A stretch of DNA of 64,000 bases from Micromonospora vinacea (GTDB taxonomy: Bacteria > Actinomycetota > Actinomycetes > Mycobacteriales > Micromonosporaceae). This document shows positions 54,745 through 63,748 of the stretch, in pieces. The first letter of the stretch is position 1. Every line of letters starts with the position of its first letter. The stretch spans positions 248,001 to 312,000 of the forward strand of contig NZ_JADOTY010000001.1 of assembly GCF_015751785.1 (NCBI RefSeq), in the 5' to 3' direction. The translations under genes were made by a program, and so were the position numbers. Below the pieces are notes generated by a model, which saw only the letters and a program-made list of their open reading frames with translations, made no database searches and was not told the origin of the DNA.

Positions 54745-55809
54745 GTGGCACCAGCACGACCACCCGCCGCCCGACTGGCGGCCCTGATCGTCGCGATGTT
54801 CACCCTCGGCGTCGCGCTCCCGGCCGGCACCGCCTCGGCCGCTCCCCCGACCGGCCTGCGGGCCGCCGCACCCGACTCAGACGAGGAGGGCGGCACCCCT
54901 GCGTTGCGCGCCCAACTCGAGGCCGCCAGCAAGGGCTACCTGGACGCGAAGCGCGCCCTGGACACCTCAGTGAAACGGCAACAGCAGCTCGCCACCCAAC
55001 TGAAGACCATCGAGGTCGAGATCGGCCAGCGCAACGGCAAGGTCGGCGAGATCGCCGAGGTGGCGTACCGCACCGGCCGGCTCGGCGCGATGTCGGCGCT
55101 GCTCAACAGCAACACCCCGGAAGGCTTCATGGACCGGGCCGCCGCGCTGGACGCGGTGGCCGCCAACGAGGACCGGGTGCTTCGCGACCTGCTCGACAGC
55201 AAGGACAAGGCCAACCGCACCCGGGTGGCCCTGGACGGCGAGATCAACGAACAGCGCAAGCAGGTCGCGGTGATGGCCAAGCGCAAGGACCAGGCCGAAC
55301 GGGCCCTGACCGTGGCCACCACGCCCAAGCCGCAGACCACCGCCGACGCCGGCTCCAACCGGGGCACCTCCAGCGCCAACGCGAAGGCCGCGCCGCGCAA
55401 CTCCGACGGCTCCTGGCCCTCCGAGTCGTGCAGCGTCAACGACCCCACGCCGGCCAACGGCTGCATCACCCCGCGCACCCTGCACGCGCTCAACCAGGCC
55501 AAGTCCGCGGGCTTCACCCGGTACGTCTCGTGCCACCGCCCCAGCGGCTCCGGTGAGCACCCGAAGGGCCGGGCCTGCGACTTCGCCGCGCAGAAGAACG
55601 GCTTCGGCGGAAACGCCACCGGCGGCGACAAGACGTACGGCAACAACCTGGCCGCGTACTTCATCCGCAACGCCGACCGGCTCGCCGTGCTCTACGTGAT
55701 CTGGTACAGGCAGATCTGGCTGCCCAGCAGCGGGTGGAAGTCGTACAGCGGGGCGCACGGCACCCCGTCCACCGACCACACCAACCACGTGCACCTGTCG
55801 GTCTACTGA
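54745..55809 (+). CDS. Secreted coiled-coil protein with M15/VanY-like peptidase domain
   Basis: This 354-residue protein has a signal peptide (about 1-35, ending TASAAPP), a coiled coil of about 130 residues like that of RipA/PcsB cell-wall hydrolases, a Ser/Thr/Ala linker, and a C-terminal domain. That domain has SGEHPKGRACDF (His and Asp ligands) and DHTNHVHLSVY (HxH), the zinc site of peptidase M15-like or D,D-carboxypeptidase-like domains. It likely trims peptidoglycan peptides. The riboswitch 5' of it agrees. GTG 54745 is in frame; an ATG at 54738 is not. Confidence 0.83.
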   Translation: MAPARPPAARLAALIVAMFTLGVALPAGTASAAPPTGLRAAAPDSDEEGGTPALRAQLEAASKGYLDAKRALDTSVKRQQQLATQLKTIEVEIGQRNGKVGEIAEVAYRTGRLGAMSALLNSNTPEGFMDRAAALDAVAANEDRVLRDLLDSKDKANRTRVALDGEINEQRKQVAVMAKRKDQAERALTVATTPKPQTTADAGSNRGTSSANAKAAPRNSDGSWPSESCSVNDPTPANGCITPRTLHALNQAKSAGFTRYVSCHRPSGSGEHPKGRACDFAAQKNGFGGNATGGDKTYGNNLAAYFIRNADRLAVLYVIWYRQIWLPSSGWKSYSGAHGTPSTDHTNHVHLSVY

Positions 55810-55818
55810 CCCACGCGT

Positions 55819-55860
55819 CGTGATGCCTGTGAGCCACCGGGACGGCTCACAGGCATCACG
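55819..55860. terminator. Terminator of the peptidase gene
   Basis: A perfect 17 bp stem with an 8-base loop lies 10 bases after the stop. There is no T-tract. Confidence 0.83.
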
Positions 55861-55951
55861 CGTGTCCGGGGCCGGGCTACGTCGCCGGGCGTACCCCTGA
55901 TGTCGTCGCTCGTCGGACGACCCGGCCGGGGCCGGCGGGCAGCATCGGCGT

Positions 55952-56461
55952 ATGCCTCGGATCCGACCCGCCACCCGCAAGGCGCTGCTCACCCTGCACC
56001 TCGTCACCTCGCTCGGCTGGCTGGGCGCCGACCTGGTGCTACTCACCCTCGGCATCGCCGTGCAGCGGGGCGCCGACCCGGCGGTGGTCTATCCGGTCAC
56101 GGCCCTGGTCGGGACGCTGCTGTTCGCGCCGCTGAGCGTCCTGGTCTGGCTGATCGGAGTCGCCAGCTCGCTGCTCACCCCGTGGGGCCTGCTGCGCCAC
56201 CGGTGGGTGCTGGTCAAGCTGGTGCTCACCACTGTGATGGTCGGGCTGGTGCTGTTCCTGCTCACCCCCAACCTGCGCCACGCCGGAGCGGTCGGCGCCG
56301 CCCTGCCCGCACGCGATCGCGCCGATCTGGTCATCGCGCCGGCGGTGTCGACCAGCCTGATGATCATCGCGACGGTGCTGTCCACCTACAAGCCGTGGGG
56401 CCGGCGTCCCGCCGCCCGAACCACCCGCACGAACCGCGCTCGCGCCGAAACCACAACCTAG
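55952..56461 (+). CDS. Four-helix membrane protein (DUF2269/CopD-like)
   Basis: This 169-residue protein has four membrane helices with LLTLHLVTSLGWLGADLVL in the first and LMIIATVLSTYKPWGR after the last. The His/Trp pattern of helix 1 resembles DUF2269 and CopD-type proteins. No redox or metal motif is certain. CAGCAT six bases before the ATG fits a leaderless start. It stands alone. Confidence 0.7.
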   Translation: MPRIRPATRKALLTLHLVTSLGWLGADLVLLTLGIAVQRGADPAVVYPVTALVGTLLFAPLSVLVWLIGVASSLLTPWGLLRHRWVLVKLVLTTVMVGLVLFLLTPNLRHAGAVGAALPARDRADLVIAPAVSTSLMIIATVLSTYKPWGRRPAARTTRTNRARAETTT

Positions 56462-56509
56462 GTGCCTCCGCCCGCAGTACGCGCCAAGGCCACGGCCTGT
56501 CCTGCGCCG

Positions 56510-56578
56510 CGATCTTGCACTTGCTGTCCCGACAAAGGGGGCATCTCACCGATATCGACAACCGGAACTGCAAGATCG
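56510..56578. repeat. Palindromic intergenic element, subfamily 1 (copy E)
   Basis: The ends CGATCTTGCA and TGCAAGATCG are perfect inverted copies with looser inner pairing (TGTC/GACA). Same family as the element at 8194. Placed between convergent genes. Confidence 0.75.
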
Positions 56579-56612
56579 ACGAAGCGGGTGCGCGAGCCTC
56601 GGGGCGCCGGGT

Positions 56613-57077
56613 TCAGGTGGGCGGCGGGTTGCCGGTGCGGTCGAGGGCCGCGCCCAGCCGGGTGGCGAGGGCCAGGTGAGCGGCTTGCGCCTGGCGGAAC
56701 GCGTAGCGGAACAGTGGCGTCGGCGCGGTCAGGGTGATCTCGACGTCGATGCGGACCAGGCCGTCCGGCTCGGCGCGTAGTCGGGTGTGGTTGCGCACGG
56801 TGGTGGCGGGCCACTGGCGGGCCACCATGACGATCTCGTCGGCCTCGCTGATCAGCACGTCCGCGTGGTAGGTGGTCCGAAAGCGCAGCGGACCGGCCGC
56901 CAACCGGTCGTTGATCGTGTAACTGGCCTGGGCGCCGGGCCGGGGCGGCACCCGGCGGACCCGGACGATCAGCGGATGCAGCTCGCCCTGCCGGGTCAGG
57001 TCACTGAGCAACGCGGCCGCCTCGGCGGGTGAGCACCGGGCCTGGACGGTGTAGCTGAAGGTATCGCTGCTGAGCAC
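56613..57077 (-). CDS. SRPBCC family protein
   Basis: This protein of about 154 residues begins VLSSDTFSYTVQARCSPAEA and has the helix-grip pattern with FRTTYHADVLISEADEIVMV and a C-terminal helix with LFRYAFRQAQAAHLALATRL. It likely binds a hydrophobic small molecule; the ligand is unknown. GTG 57077 has GGGAG five bases upstream; the longer frame lacks support. Confidence 0.77.
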   Translation of the reverse strand: MLSSDTFSYTVQARCSPAEAAALLSDLTRQGELHPLIVRVRRVPPRPGAQASYTINDRLAAGPLRFRTTYHADVLISEADEIVMVARQWPATTVRNHTRLRAEPDGLVRIDVEITLTAPTPLFRYAFRQAQAAHLALATRLGAALDRTGNPPPT

Positions 57078-57266
57078 ACCGTCTCCCGCCGTCGTTGGTC
57101 GCCCGATCGTCCCGTACCGATGTCTGCCTGGCAACGCCCGGCGGCCCCCAGCGCCGCGCCGGACCGGGCGGATGCGACGACCTGTCACCACCTGCGCCAT
57201 TAAGGTCGGTTAGTACAAAATCTTCCGAAGATGCCGGAGGGCGGCCAGCATGAACGGCGACGACCG

Positions 57267-58244
57267 ATGAGCGGGCACGTGATGGTCTTCGCGCCCACTC
57301 CACAGCTGACGGTGACAGTGGACCAGCCCAACGACCACCCCGAGCTGCACCTGCACCCCGGCGGGCAGGGCGTCTGGCAGGCCCGGATGGTGATCTCCCT
57401 CGGAGTCGACGTGGTGCTCTGCGCCGCCCTCGGCGGTGAGATCGGCCAGGTGCTGGAGCCGCTGCTGGTCAGCGAGGGCGTCAACCTCAAGGTGGTGGTC
57501 CGTGACTCCGGCAGCGGCGGATACGTGCACGATCGCCGGGAGGGCTCCCGGCAGGAGATCGCCGACGTGCCCGGACAGCCGCTGAGCCGGCACGAGATCG
57601 ACGAGCTGTACAACCTCGCCCTCGGCGAGGGCCTACGGGCCTCGGTGAGCATCCTCAGTGGGCCGAACGAGCCCTGGCTCGTACCCGCCGACCTGTACCG
57701 ACGCTTCGCCGCCGACCTCGGCGCCAACGGCGGCCGGGTGGTGGTCGACCTCTCCGGCGACCACCTCGGTTCGGTGTTGGAGAGCGGGGTGTTCTTCCTC
57801 AAGGTCAGTCACGAGGAGTTGATCCGCGACGGCCGCGCCCGCAGCGACGACACCGAGGAGCTGACCCGGGCCATGTACGAGCTGCACGCGGGCGGCGCCG
57901 AGACGGTGGTGGTGAGTCGCGCCGACCAGCCGGCGTTGGCACTCATCGACGGGGAGTTGTTCCAGGTCGAGATGCCCCGACTGGAGGCCGCCGACCCGCG
58001 CGGCGCTGGTGACTCGATGACCGCCGGGGTGGCTGCCGTCGTGGCCAGGGGCGGTGACATCAGGACCGCCATCCGCACCGGGGCCGCCGCCGGCGCGCTC
58101 AACGTCACCCGGCACGGCCTGGGCACCGGGCGGCTGGACTCGATCACCGGCCTGGTGGACCGGGTTCGGCTGGTGCCGGCAGACAGTCGGCAACAGGAGC
58201 GGACCACCCCTGACGAGTTGGCCGGCCGGGTGGTCGAGCGATGA
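57267..58244 (+). CDS. PfkB family sugar kinase (FruK/LacC-like)
   Basis: This 325-residue protein begins with HVMVFAPTPQLTVTVDQP, the 1-phosphofructokinase/tagatose-6-phosphate kinase type start. It has the glycine-rich LHPGGQGVWQARMVISLG and the catalytic DPRGAGDSMTAGVAAV near 252. It phosphorylates a sugar phosphate or similar; exact substrate unknown. Its stop overlaps surE as ATGA. A weak ribosome binding site precedes ATG 57267. Confidence 0.83.
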   Translation: MSGHVMVFAPTPQLTVTVDQPNDHPELHLHPGGQGVWQARMVISLGVDVVLCAALGGEIGQVLEPLLVSEGVNLKVVVRDSGSGGYVHDRREGSRQEIADVPGQPLSRHEIDELYNLALGEGLRASVSILSGPNEPWLVPADLYRRFAADLGANGGRVVVDLSGDHLGSVLESGVFFLKVSHEELIRDGRARSDDTEELTRAMYELHAGGAETVVVSRADQPALALIDGELFQVEMPRLEAADPRGAGDSMTAGVAAVVARGGDIRTAIRTGAAAGALNVTRHGLGTGRLDSITGLVDRVRLVPADSRQQERTTPDELAGRVVER

Positions 58245-59068
58245 CAGTGCGGGTGCTGATCACCAACGACGACGGGATCGCGGCACCTGGCATCCAGGCG
58301 CTTGCCTGGGCGGCCCGGCAGCGGGGCCTGGACGTGGTGGTGGCCGCGCCGATGGAGGAGGCGAGCGGCACCAGCGCCGCGATGAGCGCCGTGGAGCGGG
58401 ACGGGCGGGTCGTCGTGAACAACCACCCGCTGCCGGACCTGGCGGGGGTGCCGGCGTACGGGGTCGCCGGGTCCCCCGGCTTCATCACGCTGATCGCCCT
58501 GCACGGGGCGTTCGGTCCACCGCCGTCGGTGGTGCTCTCCGGGGTCAACCGGGGCGCCAACGCCGGCCGGGCGGTGCTGCACTCCGGGACCGTGGGCGCC
58601 GCGTTCACCGCCGCCACGAACGGCTGCCGGGCGATGGCGGTCTCCCTCGACGTGCTCTCGGCCGGTGAGGCGACGGCCGCGAGCGGTGGCGCGGCGGTGG
58701 ACGCCGCCGCCCGGGTACGCGACGCCGAGCGGCACTGGGGCACGGCCGCGCGGGTCGCCCTGGACCTGCTCCCCCGGTTGACCTCCGCGCCGATGGAGAG
58801 CGTGCTCAACGTGAACGCCCCGGACCTGCCGCACGGGCAGTTGCGCGGGGTGCGGCGAGGCAGCCTGGCCAGCTTCGGTCAGGTGCAGATGACGGTGGCC
58901 GAGTCCGGCCACGGGTTCGTCCGTACCTCGCTGGAGGAGCCGGGGCAGGCCGCACAGCCCGGCACGGACGTGGCGTTGCTGGCCGCCGGGTACGCGTCGG
59001 TGACGGCCATCCGGGCGGTCACCGAGGCGACCGACATCGACCTGACCGGCCTGGACGAGCAGCCCTGA
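58241..59068 (+). CDS. surE: SurE 5'/3'-nucleotidase
   Basis: This 275-residue protein has the metal motif TNDDG at residues 8-12, SGVNRGANAG near 99, and HSGTVGAAFTAA near 113, the SurE active site. SurE removes phosphate from nucleoside 5' or 3' monophosphates and exopolyphosphate. Translational coupling to a PfkB kinase is unusual and suggests linked substrate turnover. Confidence 0.92.
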   Translation: MTVRVLITNDDGIAAPGIQALAWAARQRGLDVVVAAPMEEASGTSAAMSAVERDGRVVVNNHPLPDLAGVPAYGVAGSPGFITLIALHGAFGPPPSVVLSGVNRGANAGRAVLHSGTVGAAFTAATNGCRAMAVSLDVLSAGEATAASGGAAVDAAARVRDAERHWGTAARVALDLLPRLTSAPMESVLNVNAPDLPHGQLRGVRRGSLASFGQVQMTVAESGHGFVRTSLEEPGQAAQPGTDVALLAAGYASVTAIRAVTEATDIDLTGLDEQP

Positions 59069-59086
59069 CGGAGTGCCGCGGCGCGC

Positions 59087-59449
59087 TCAGGCGCCGGGCA
59101 GCACCTCGGGGGTGGCGGCGCCGGCGAAGTAGGGCTCCGGGGCACCGAAGAGGCCGAGCAGACCGGTCACCCACAGCTGCCGGTGCACGAACCGGCTCGG
59201 CTCGGTGACCACCAGCTTGACGTCGCTGACCTCGGCCGTCTGGAAGCCGGCCACCATGGCGCTGATGCCGACGGAGTCGATGAAGGTGACCAACCTCATG
59301 TTGAGTTCGATGCGCAGCGGGCGGCCCTTGGCCAGCACCTCTGCGATCGCTTCGCGCACCTCGTACGCTGTGTCGACGTCGATCTCGCCCCGAGGGGCGA
59401 TCTCCACGACACCACCGGACAGAACCGACTTCACGATCGACAGGCTCAC
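59087..59449 (-). CDS. STAS domain protein (anti-sigma antagonist-like)
   Basis: This 120-residue protein has the STAS fold of SpoIIAA-like antagonists: EIAPRGEIDVDTAYEVREAI and RLVTFIDSVGISAMVAGF. In place of the usual DS(S/T)G, the loop reads DSVG, so the canonical phosphorylated Ser is Val. It may bind an anti-sigma kinase constitutively or be regulated otherwise. GTG 59449 has GGAGG seven bases upstream. Confidence 0.82.
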   Translation of the reverse strand: MSLSIVKSVLSGGVVEIAPRGEIDVDTAYEVREAIAEVLAKGRPLRIELNMRLVTFIDSVGISAMVAGFQTAEVSDVKLVVTEPSRFVHRQLWVTGLLGLFGAPEPYFAGAATPEVLPGA

Positions 59450-59835
59450 GCGAGCACCTCCACCCGCCCGTCCCCCGGGCGCCTCATCAGTACGCGGGCC
59501 GCGACCGAGAGTATTCCTCCGACGGCCTCGGTCGCCACCCCTCGGGATGAGCAATTCGCGGATCCGGGCCCACAAAGCCACCCATATCCGCACTTTTCAG
59601 TATCTGATTACTCAAGACTTTTTGTTATTTGAGCACCGACGATCGGTCGTGACCGACGCGCCGCCGAACCAGGGTAGCGGTCCGCGGCCGGCACACCCGA
59701 CAACCGGTCCACCACCTACACCTTCCCCGTGTGCCGTCGGCGTGTCGCCCACCGCCGGCCGGCGGCGATCCACGCCCCGGTTGCCGACGCGTCCTAGCAT
59801 CGGCCGGGACACCACCGCGACGGAGAGGATCTTCG
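59450..59835. promoter_or_regulatory. Divergent gap with an AT-rich patch
   Basis: This 386-base gap has a strikingly AT-rich stretch at about 59590-59640 (CTCAAGACTTTTTGTTATTTGAG, given here by its inverted CTCAA/TTGAG ends). It likely holds promoters of the STAS gene. A -10 TAGCAT at about 59796 may serve the small lipoprotein gene. No gene was seen. Confidence 0.4.
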
Positions 59836-59979
59836 ATGATCAAGCGACTTGCCGGGCTGGCCGGCGTCGGCGTTCTGCTTGCCCTCGTCCTGGCCTGCGG
59901 TTTCGGTGGCGGGGGCGACGATGACGACGATGACGACGACGACTTCGCCCGGGGCGTGGCCGTGTCAGCGGTGCGCTGA
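59836..59979 (+). CDS. Small lipoprotein-like peptide with a nine-Asp tract
   Basis: This 47-residue peptide has a hydrophobic signal ending LVLAC, a GFGGGG spacer, nine consecutive Asp residues and FARGVAVSAVR. A GGAGAGG site precedes ATG 59836. If lipidated at Cys21 the Asp tract would sit on the outer membrane face and could bind calcium or cations. No family is recognised. Confidence 0.62.
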   Translation: MIKRLAGLAGVGVLLALVLACGFGGGGDDDDDDDDDFARGVAVSAVR

Positions 59980-60145
59980 GTCGGGGGCCGGAGTTCCGCT
60001 GCCCCGAATTACCGGTGCTCCGCGGCGGTCGGGGTTTGCGGCCGGCTGACGCGGGGCACTGCGGGGTAGGCGACACCGTGACGCGCTGGAAAGACGCCGA
60101 AGTCCGAAGTGGCCGGCGGCTTCGGCACCTGAGGAGGTAACCACG

Positions 60146-60544
60146 ATGTTCGGAACCAACCTGCTGGACCGCCGCAGCAAGCCGGAGCGGATCGCGGACC
60201 AGGCCTGGGAGCACCTGCTCTCAGCCGTCAGCTACGCCGGAGACAGCGTGCGGGACACCGCCCGCTCGGCCCGCCAGAACAGCAGCGACCTCGCCGACGG
60301 AGCGGGTGACCTGGTGGGATCCGCGGCCGAGGAGGCGCGACGCCGCGCCTCGCTGGCCTTCGACGCGCTCGCCGGCCGCCAGCCGGCACTGCCCTGGACG
60401 CTCCTGATCGGCGCCGCGCTCGTCGGGGCGGCGGTCGGCTGGGCCGTCGGCTCCGCCGCACGGGCCGCCGGCAGCCGGGACGACCGCGCCGTCGAGGACG
60501 TGGAGTTCGTCGACGTCGACCGCCCCAACTCCCCCGCCGTCTGA
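60146..60544 (+). CDS. Hypothetical protein with one membrane helix (YtxH/DUF883-like layout)
   Basis: This 132-residue protein has an amphipathic Ala/Arg/Asp-rich helical first half (residues 15-75), a membrane helix near 83-105 (ALPWTLLIGAALVGAAVGWAVG), and an acidic tail. The layout resembles YtxH or DUF883 stress proteins but identity is unproven. GAGGAGG precedes the ATG. A strong hairpin follows the stop. Confidence 0.66.
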   Translation: MFGTNLLDRRSKPERIADQAWEHLLSAVSYAGDSVRDTARSARQNSSDLADGAGDLVGSAAEEARRRASLAFDALAGRQPALPWTLLIGAALVGAAVGWAVGSAARAAGSRDDRAVEDVEFVDVDRPNSPAV

Positions 60545-60558
60545 ACGACAGCACCACT

Positions 60559-60594
60559 GCGGGCCCCGATCGACTCAGGTCGATCGGGGCCCGC
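60559..60594. terminator. Terminator between convergent genes
   Basis: A perfect 16 bp stem, GCGGGCCCCGATCGAC and its complement, with loop TCAG. No T-tract. Confidence 0.82.
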
Positions 60595-60697
60595 TGCGGT
60601 AGTGGGGTGGGACCGGTCCGCCGGGTGCCGGACCCCTCAGGCGGCCCGGCGGACCGGTGCTTCGTGGTGATCCGGGGTTCCGGCCCGGATCACCTGC

Positions 60698-63391
60698 TCA
60701 GCGACTCGTGCAGGTGATGGCGGCCGGGGACGTGTTGCTGCCAGTCCACGAGCCGAGGAAACCGGCGGTGGTGCTGGCCCCGGCGGCGAGCGCGCCGTTC
60801 CAGCCACTGTCCCGGACCGACACGGCGGCCCCGGTCTGGGTGTGGGTGCCGCCCCAGAGCTGGTCGATCCGCTGGCCGTCGGCGAAGGTCCAGCCCAGCG
60901 TCCAGCCGGCGATGGGGGCGCTTCCCGCGTTGCGAACCACCAGCTCGGCCTGGAATCCGCCTGACCAGGAGCCGGTCACCCGGTAGGTCGCCGCGCAACC
61001 AGTGGATGGCGGCGGAGTGGTCGGGGGCGGAGTGGTCGGGGGCGGGGTGGTGGGCGGTGGGGTCGTCGGCGGTGGCGTGGTCGGGGGCTCGCCGCTGGTG
61101 GGGTCGGCGACCAGGATGCCGCGACCGTTGGTGCCGAGGTAGACCCGACCGTAGACCCGCGGGTCGCCGGTCAGCGCCTCGGTCGGATTGCCGTACTGGT
61201 GGCGGTCGTCGTTGACGCGTACCCAGGTCGCGCCGGCGTCGTCGGAGCGGTGCACGCCCGGTTGACCGTTCACTGTGCCGTAGAGGAACACCGCAGGGTT
61301 GGTCCGCCCGGGTGCCGCCTTGCCGAAACCGACGTTGCCGGAGGCGCTGACGCCGTCCAGCCTGGTGAAGCTGGCGCCGGCGTCGGTGGAGCGCCACAGA
61401 CCACCGGGCCCGGCCAGCCACAGTTCGCCGGCCCGACCCGGCAGGGCCTTGAACCGCACGTCGGTGGTGGGCAGCCCGGTCGCCGCGGTCGGGGTGAAGC
61501 TGGCCCCGCCGTCGGTGCTCCGGTAGAAACGCCCGCCGCTGAAGCCGTAGAACCGGGTGGGGTCGACCCGGTCGGACTCGATCGTGGCGTTCGCCGGGAT
61601 GCCGGTCGAGGCTGCCCAGGAGTTGCCGAACCCGACCGAGTGGACGACGCGTTGGCCCGCGTCACCGGGTGCCCAGACGAAGCGGCTGCCGTCGGCGGCG
61701 GCGGCCACCGTGCCGCCCAGGTTGACCCCGGACGGTTCGGTGCCCTGGAACCAGGTGGCGCCGCCGTCGGTGGAGAAGGCGACATGACTGTCGTTGGGCC
61801 GGTCGGCGTCGGTGAAGTTGCCGGCGCGCACCAGCACCGCGGGTTTGCTCTCGGCGTAGTCCAGGCTGGTGGTGCTCGTGAACACCGGCTGGGTGAACAG
61901 CATCGACGGAATCGCGTCCAGGTCGGTGTGTCGGAAGCCGCCCACGTCTCCGAGCGCGCTGATCAGGGGTGCCCCGCTGGGCGGGCTGATCAGGTCGAGG
62001 ACGGCGGTCTCCTCCAGCCCCCGGACCATCGGCCGGAGGGTGAACTGACCGCCGGTGTCCCACCTGGTCAGGTCGGTGGTGCCGTAGATGGTGGCGCCGG
62101 TGCCGTACATCATGCGGTTGGAGTCGTGCGGGTCGATCTCCACCGACTCGTTCATCCAGCCGAGCTTGGGCGCGTCCTCCGGGGGTGCCGGGTTGAGTCC
62201 GAAGGTCAGCCAGGGCACCGAGCTGATGTCCATGGTGTAGCGGCGGGACCTCTCCGGATAGTTGCTGAACTCCCAGATCCGCGTCCAGGTCGCCCCGCCG
62301 TCGGTGCTGCGGAAGAAGATGGCGTCGGGCCACCAGGAGACCTGGGTGGCCACCAGCAGGGTGTTGGGACGTTGCCTGTCGATGGTCAACCCGCTGTAGC
62401 CGAAGTAGGCGTCGGCGCTGGTGGAGGGCACCGGGCTGATCCGCGTCCAGGCCCCGGTCGACCGGGTGAACTTCCAGACGTCGCCCTTGCCGCCGTCGTA
62501 CGGGCCGCCGGTGTCGCTGGTGGCGATGTAAAGGTGTCCACCGACCGGGTCGACGACGCCCTTGTGGGCCAGGTAGCCGGTGGGCTGACCGGGGATGCGC
62601 GCCCAGGTGACGCCGCCGTCGGTGCTGCGGTAGACGGGGTTCTCCTTGTCCGCCACGCCCACGTAGATGGTCTGCGTGGTGGAGCCGGCGGTGCCGGTGC
62701 TCTTGTCGAAACTGACCCAGGTCAGGCCCTGGTTCTGCCCGTTGTAGCCGTTCGGGTCGCTGGGGTCCGCGCGGTAGTTACCGACGTTGGGGAAGGCGGC
62801 GACGCGGGCCCAGGTCACGCCGTGGTCGGTGCTGCGCCAGAGCCCGTTGCCGCCCTCGGCGCCGTAGTACACGATGCTGTTCCGGTTGGGGTCGACGGCG
62901 AGCCGCTCCCCCATTCCCCGGCCCGGCATGTTGCCGCCGTTCTTGAACGGCAGCTCGGTGGCCTGCCAGGTGGCGCCCTTGTCGGCCGAGCGCAGGATCG
63001 CGCCGTTGTTCGGGTCCCAGCCGTTGGTGTACATGCCGACAGCGGCGTACACCCGGTTGGTCTGCACCGGGTCGGTGGCGATGCTGACCACGCCGTTGTA
63101 GCCCCACCGGTCGGCGCCGACCCAGTCGAGCAGCGGCGTCCAGGACTGGCTGGCCTGTTCCCAGCGGTACGCCCCACCGATGTCGGTGCGCGCGTAGATG
63201 AGGTTCTTCTCGGTGGGGCTGAAGACGATGCCGGGTACGAAGCCGCCACCGCCCACCCTGACGTTTCGCCAGGTGTACGCCTCCGCTGCGGCCGGGGTGG
63301 GGGCCGACCCAGCGGCGGTGAACGGGACCACCACGACGGCTGTGGCGGCGGCCAACACGGACACGACCGTGGCGGCGAGACTTCTCCGCAT
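60698..63391 (-). CDS. Secreted GH74 xyloglucanase with CBM2
   Basis: This 897-residue protein has a signal peptide (1-37), a two-propeller GH74 catalytic domain with repeated RSTDGGATW-type motifs, catalytic Asp70 in YARTDIGG and Asp near 481 in ALGDVGGF, a PPTTPP linker near 770-795, and a C-terminal CBM2 cellulose-binding domain. It hydrolyses xyloglucan in plant cell walls. GAGAGGAAC precedes the ATG. A CebR-type operator lies 176 bases upstream. Confidence 0.94.
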   Translation of the reverse strand: MRRSLAATVVSVLAAATAVVVVPFTAAGSAPTPAAAEAYTWRNVRVGGGGFVPGIVFSPTEKNLIYARTDIGGAYRWEQASQSWTPLLDWVGADRWGYNGVVSIATDPVQTNRVYAAVGMYTNGWDPNNGAILRSADKGATWQATELPFKNGGNMPGRGMGERLAVDPNRNSIVYYGAEGGNGLWRSTDHGVTWARVAAFPNVGNYRADPSDPNGYNGQNQGLTWVSFDKSTGTAGSTTQTIYVGVADKENPVYRSTDGGVTWARIPGQPTGYLAHKGVVDPVGGHLYIATSDTGGPYDGGKGDVWKFTRSTGAWTRISPVPSTSADAYFGYSGLTIDRQRPNTLLVATQVSWWPDAIFFRSTDGGATWTRIWEFSNYPERSRRYTMDISSVPWLTFGLNPAPPEDAPKLGWMNESVEIDPHDSNRMMYGTGATIYGTTDLTRWDTGGQFTLRPMVRGLEETAVLDLISPPSGAPLISALGDVGGFRHTDLDAIPSMLFTQPVFTSTTSLDYAESKPAVLVRAGNFTDADRPNDSHVAFSTDGGATWFQGTEPSGVNLGGTVAAAADGSRFVWAPGDAGQRVVHSVGFGNSWAASTGIPANATIESDRVDPTRFYGFSGGRFYRSTDGGASFTPTAATGLPTTDVRFKALPGRAGELWLAGPGGLWRSTDAGASFTRLDGVSASGNVGFGKAAPGRTNPAVFLYGTVNGQPGVHRSDDAGATWVRVNDDRHQYGNPTEALTGDPRVYGRVYLGTNGRGILVADPTSGEPPTTPPPTTPPPTTPPPTTPPPTTPPPSTGCAATYRVTGSWSGGFQAELVVRNAGSAPIAGWTLGWTFADGQRIDQLWGGTHTQTGAAVSVRDSGWNGALAAGASTTAGFLGSWTGSNTSPAAITCTSR

Positions 63392-63566
63392 CTGCGGTTC
63401 CTCTCGGATGGAGCCCCGGGGGACGGGGTCGATCGCACGGGTGACGCCGTGGCTCGGGGGACGAGCACGACGACGGGGACGGGCGGAGCTGCCCTGGCTC
63501 CACCACCCGACGCGACGGCTCCCGCGATCGAGGAACGCGATTACCGTAACCGAAAGCGGCTCGCTT

Positions 63567-63580
63567 TGGAAGCGCTCCCA
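63567..63580. promoter_or_regulatory. CebR-type operator upstream of GH74
   Basis: TGGAAGCGCTCCCA differs at one base from TGGGAGCGCTCCCA, the 14 bp site of CebR, the LacI-type cellobiose-responsive repressor of cellulase genes in actinobacteria. It lies in the 357-base gap between GH74 and the BON gene, which otherwise shows no gene. Confidence 0.78.
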
Positions 63581-63748
63581 TCATCGATGTTCGTCCGCGT
63601 CTCCCGCCCGCTCCGCCCAGGTCCGGCCATGCCGTCACCCGGTCCGGGCGAGGACGGCTCACCCGGGGCGGCGGCAGGATCGCAGCACGGCGGACCTCCG
63701 GCCGCAGCCACCACCCGGTCCGCCAACGGAACAGCGGAGGAGGGACAG

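Noticed and set aside
61005-61085. Tandem repeat in GH74 as a structural DNA element
   Set aside because: It encodes the PPTTPP linker between the catalytic and cellulose-binding domains.
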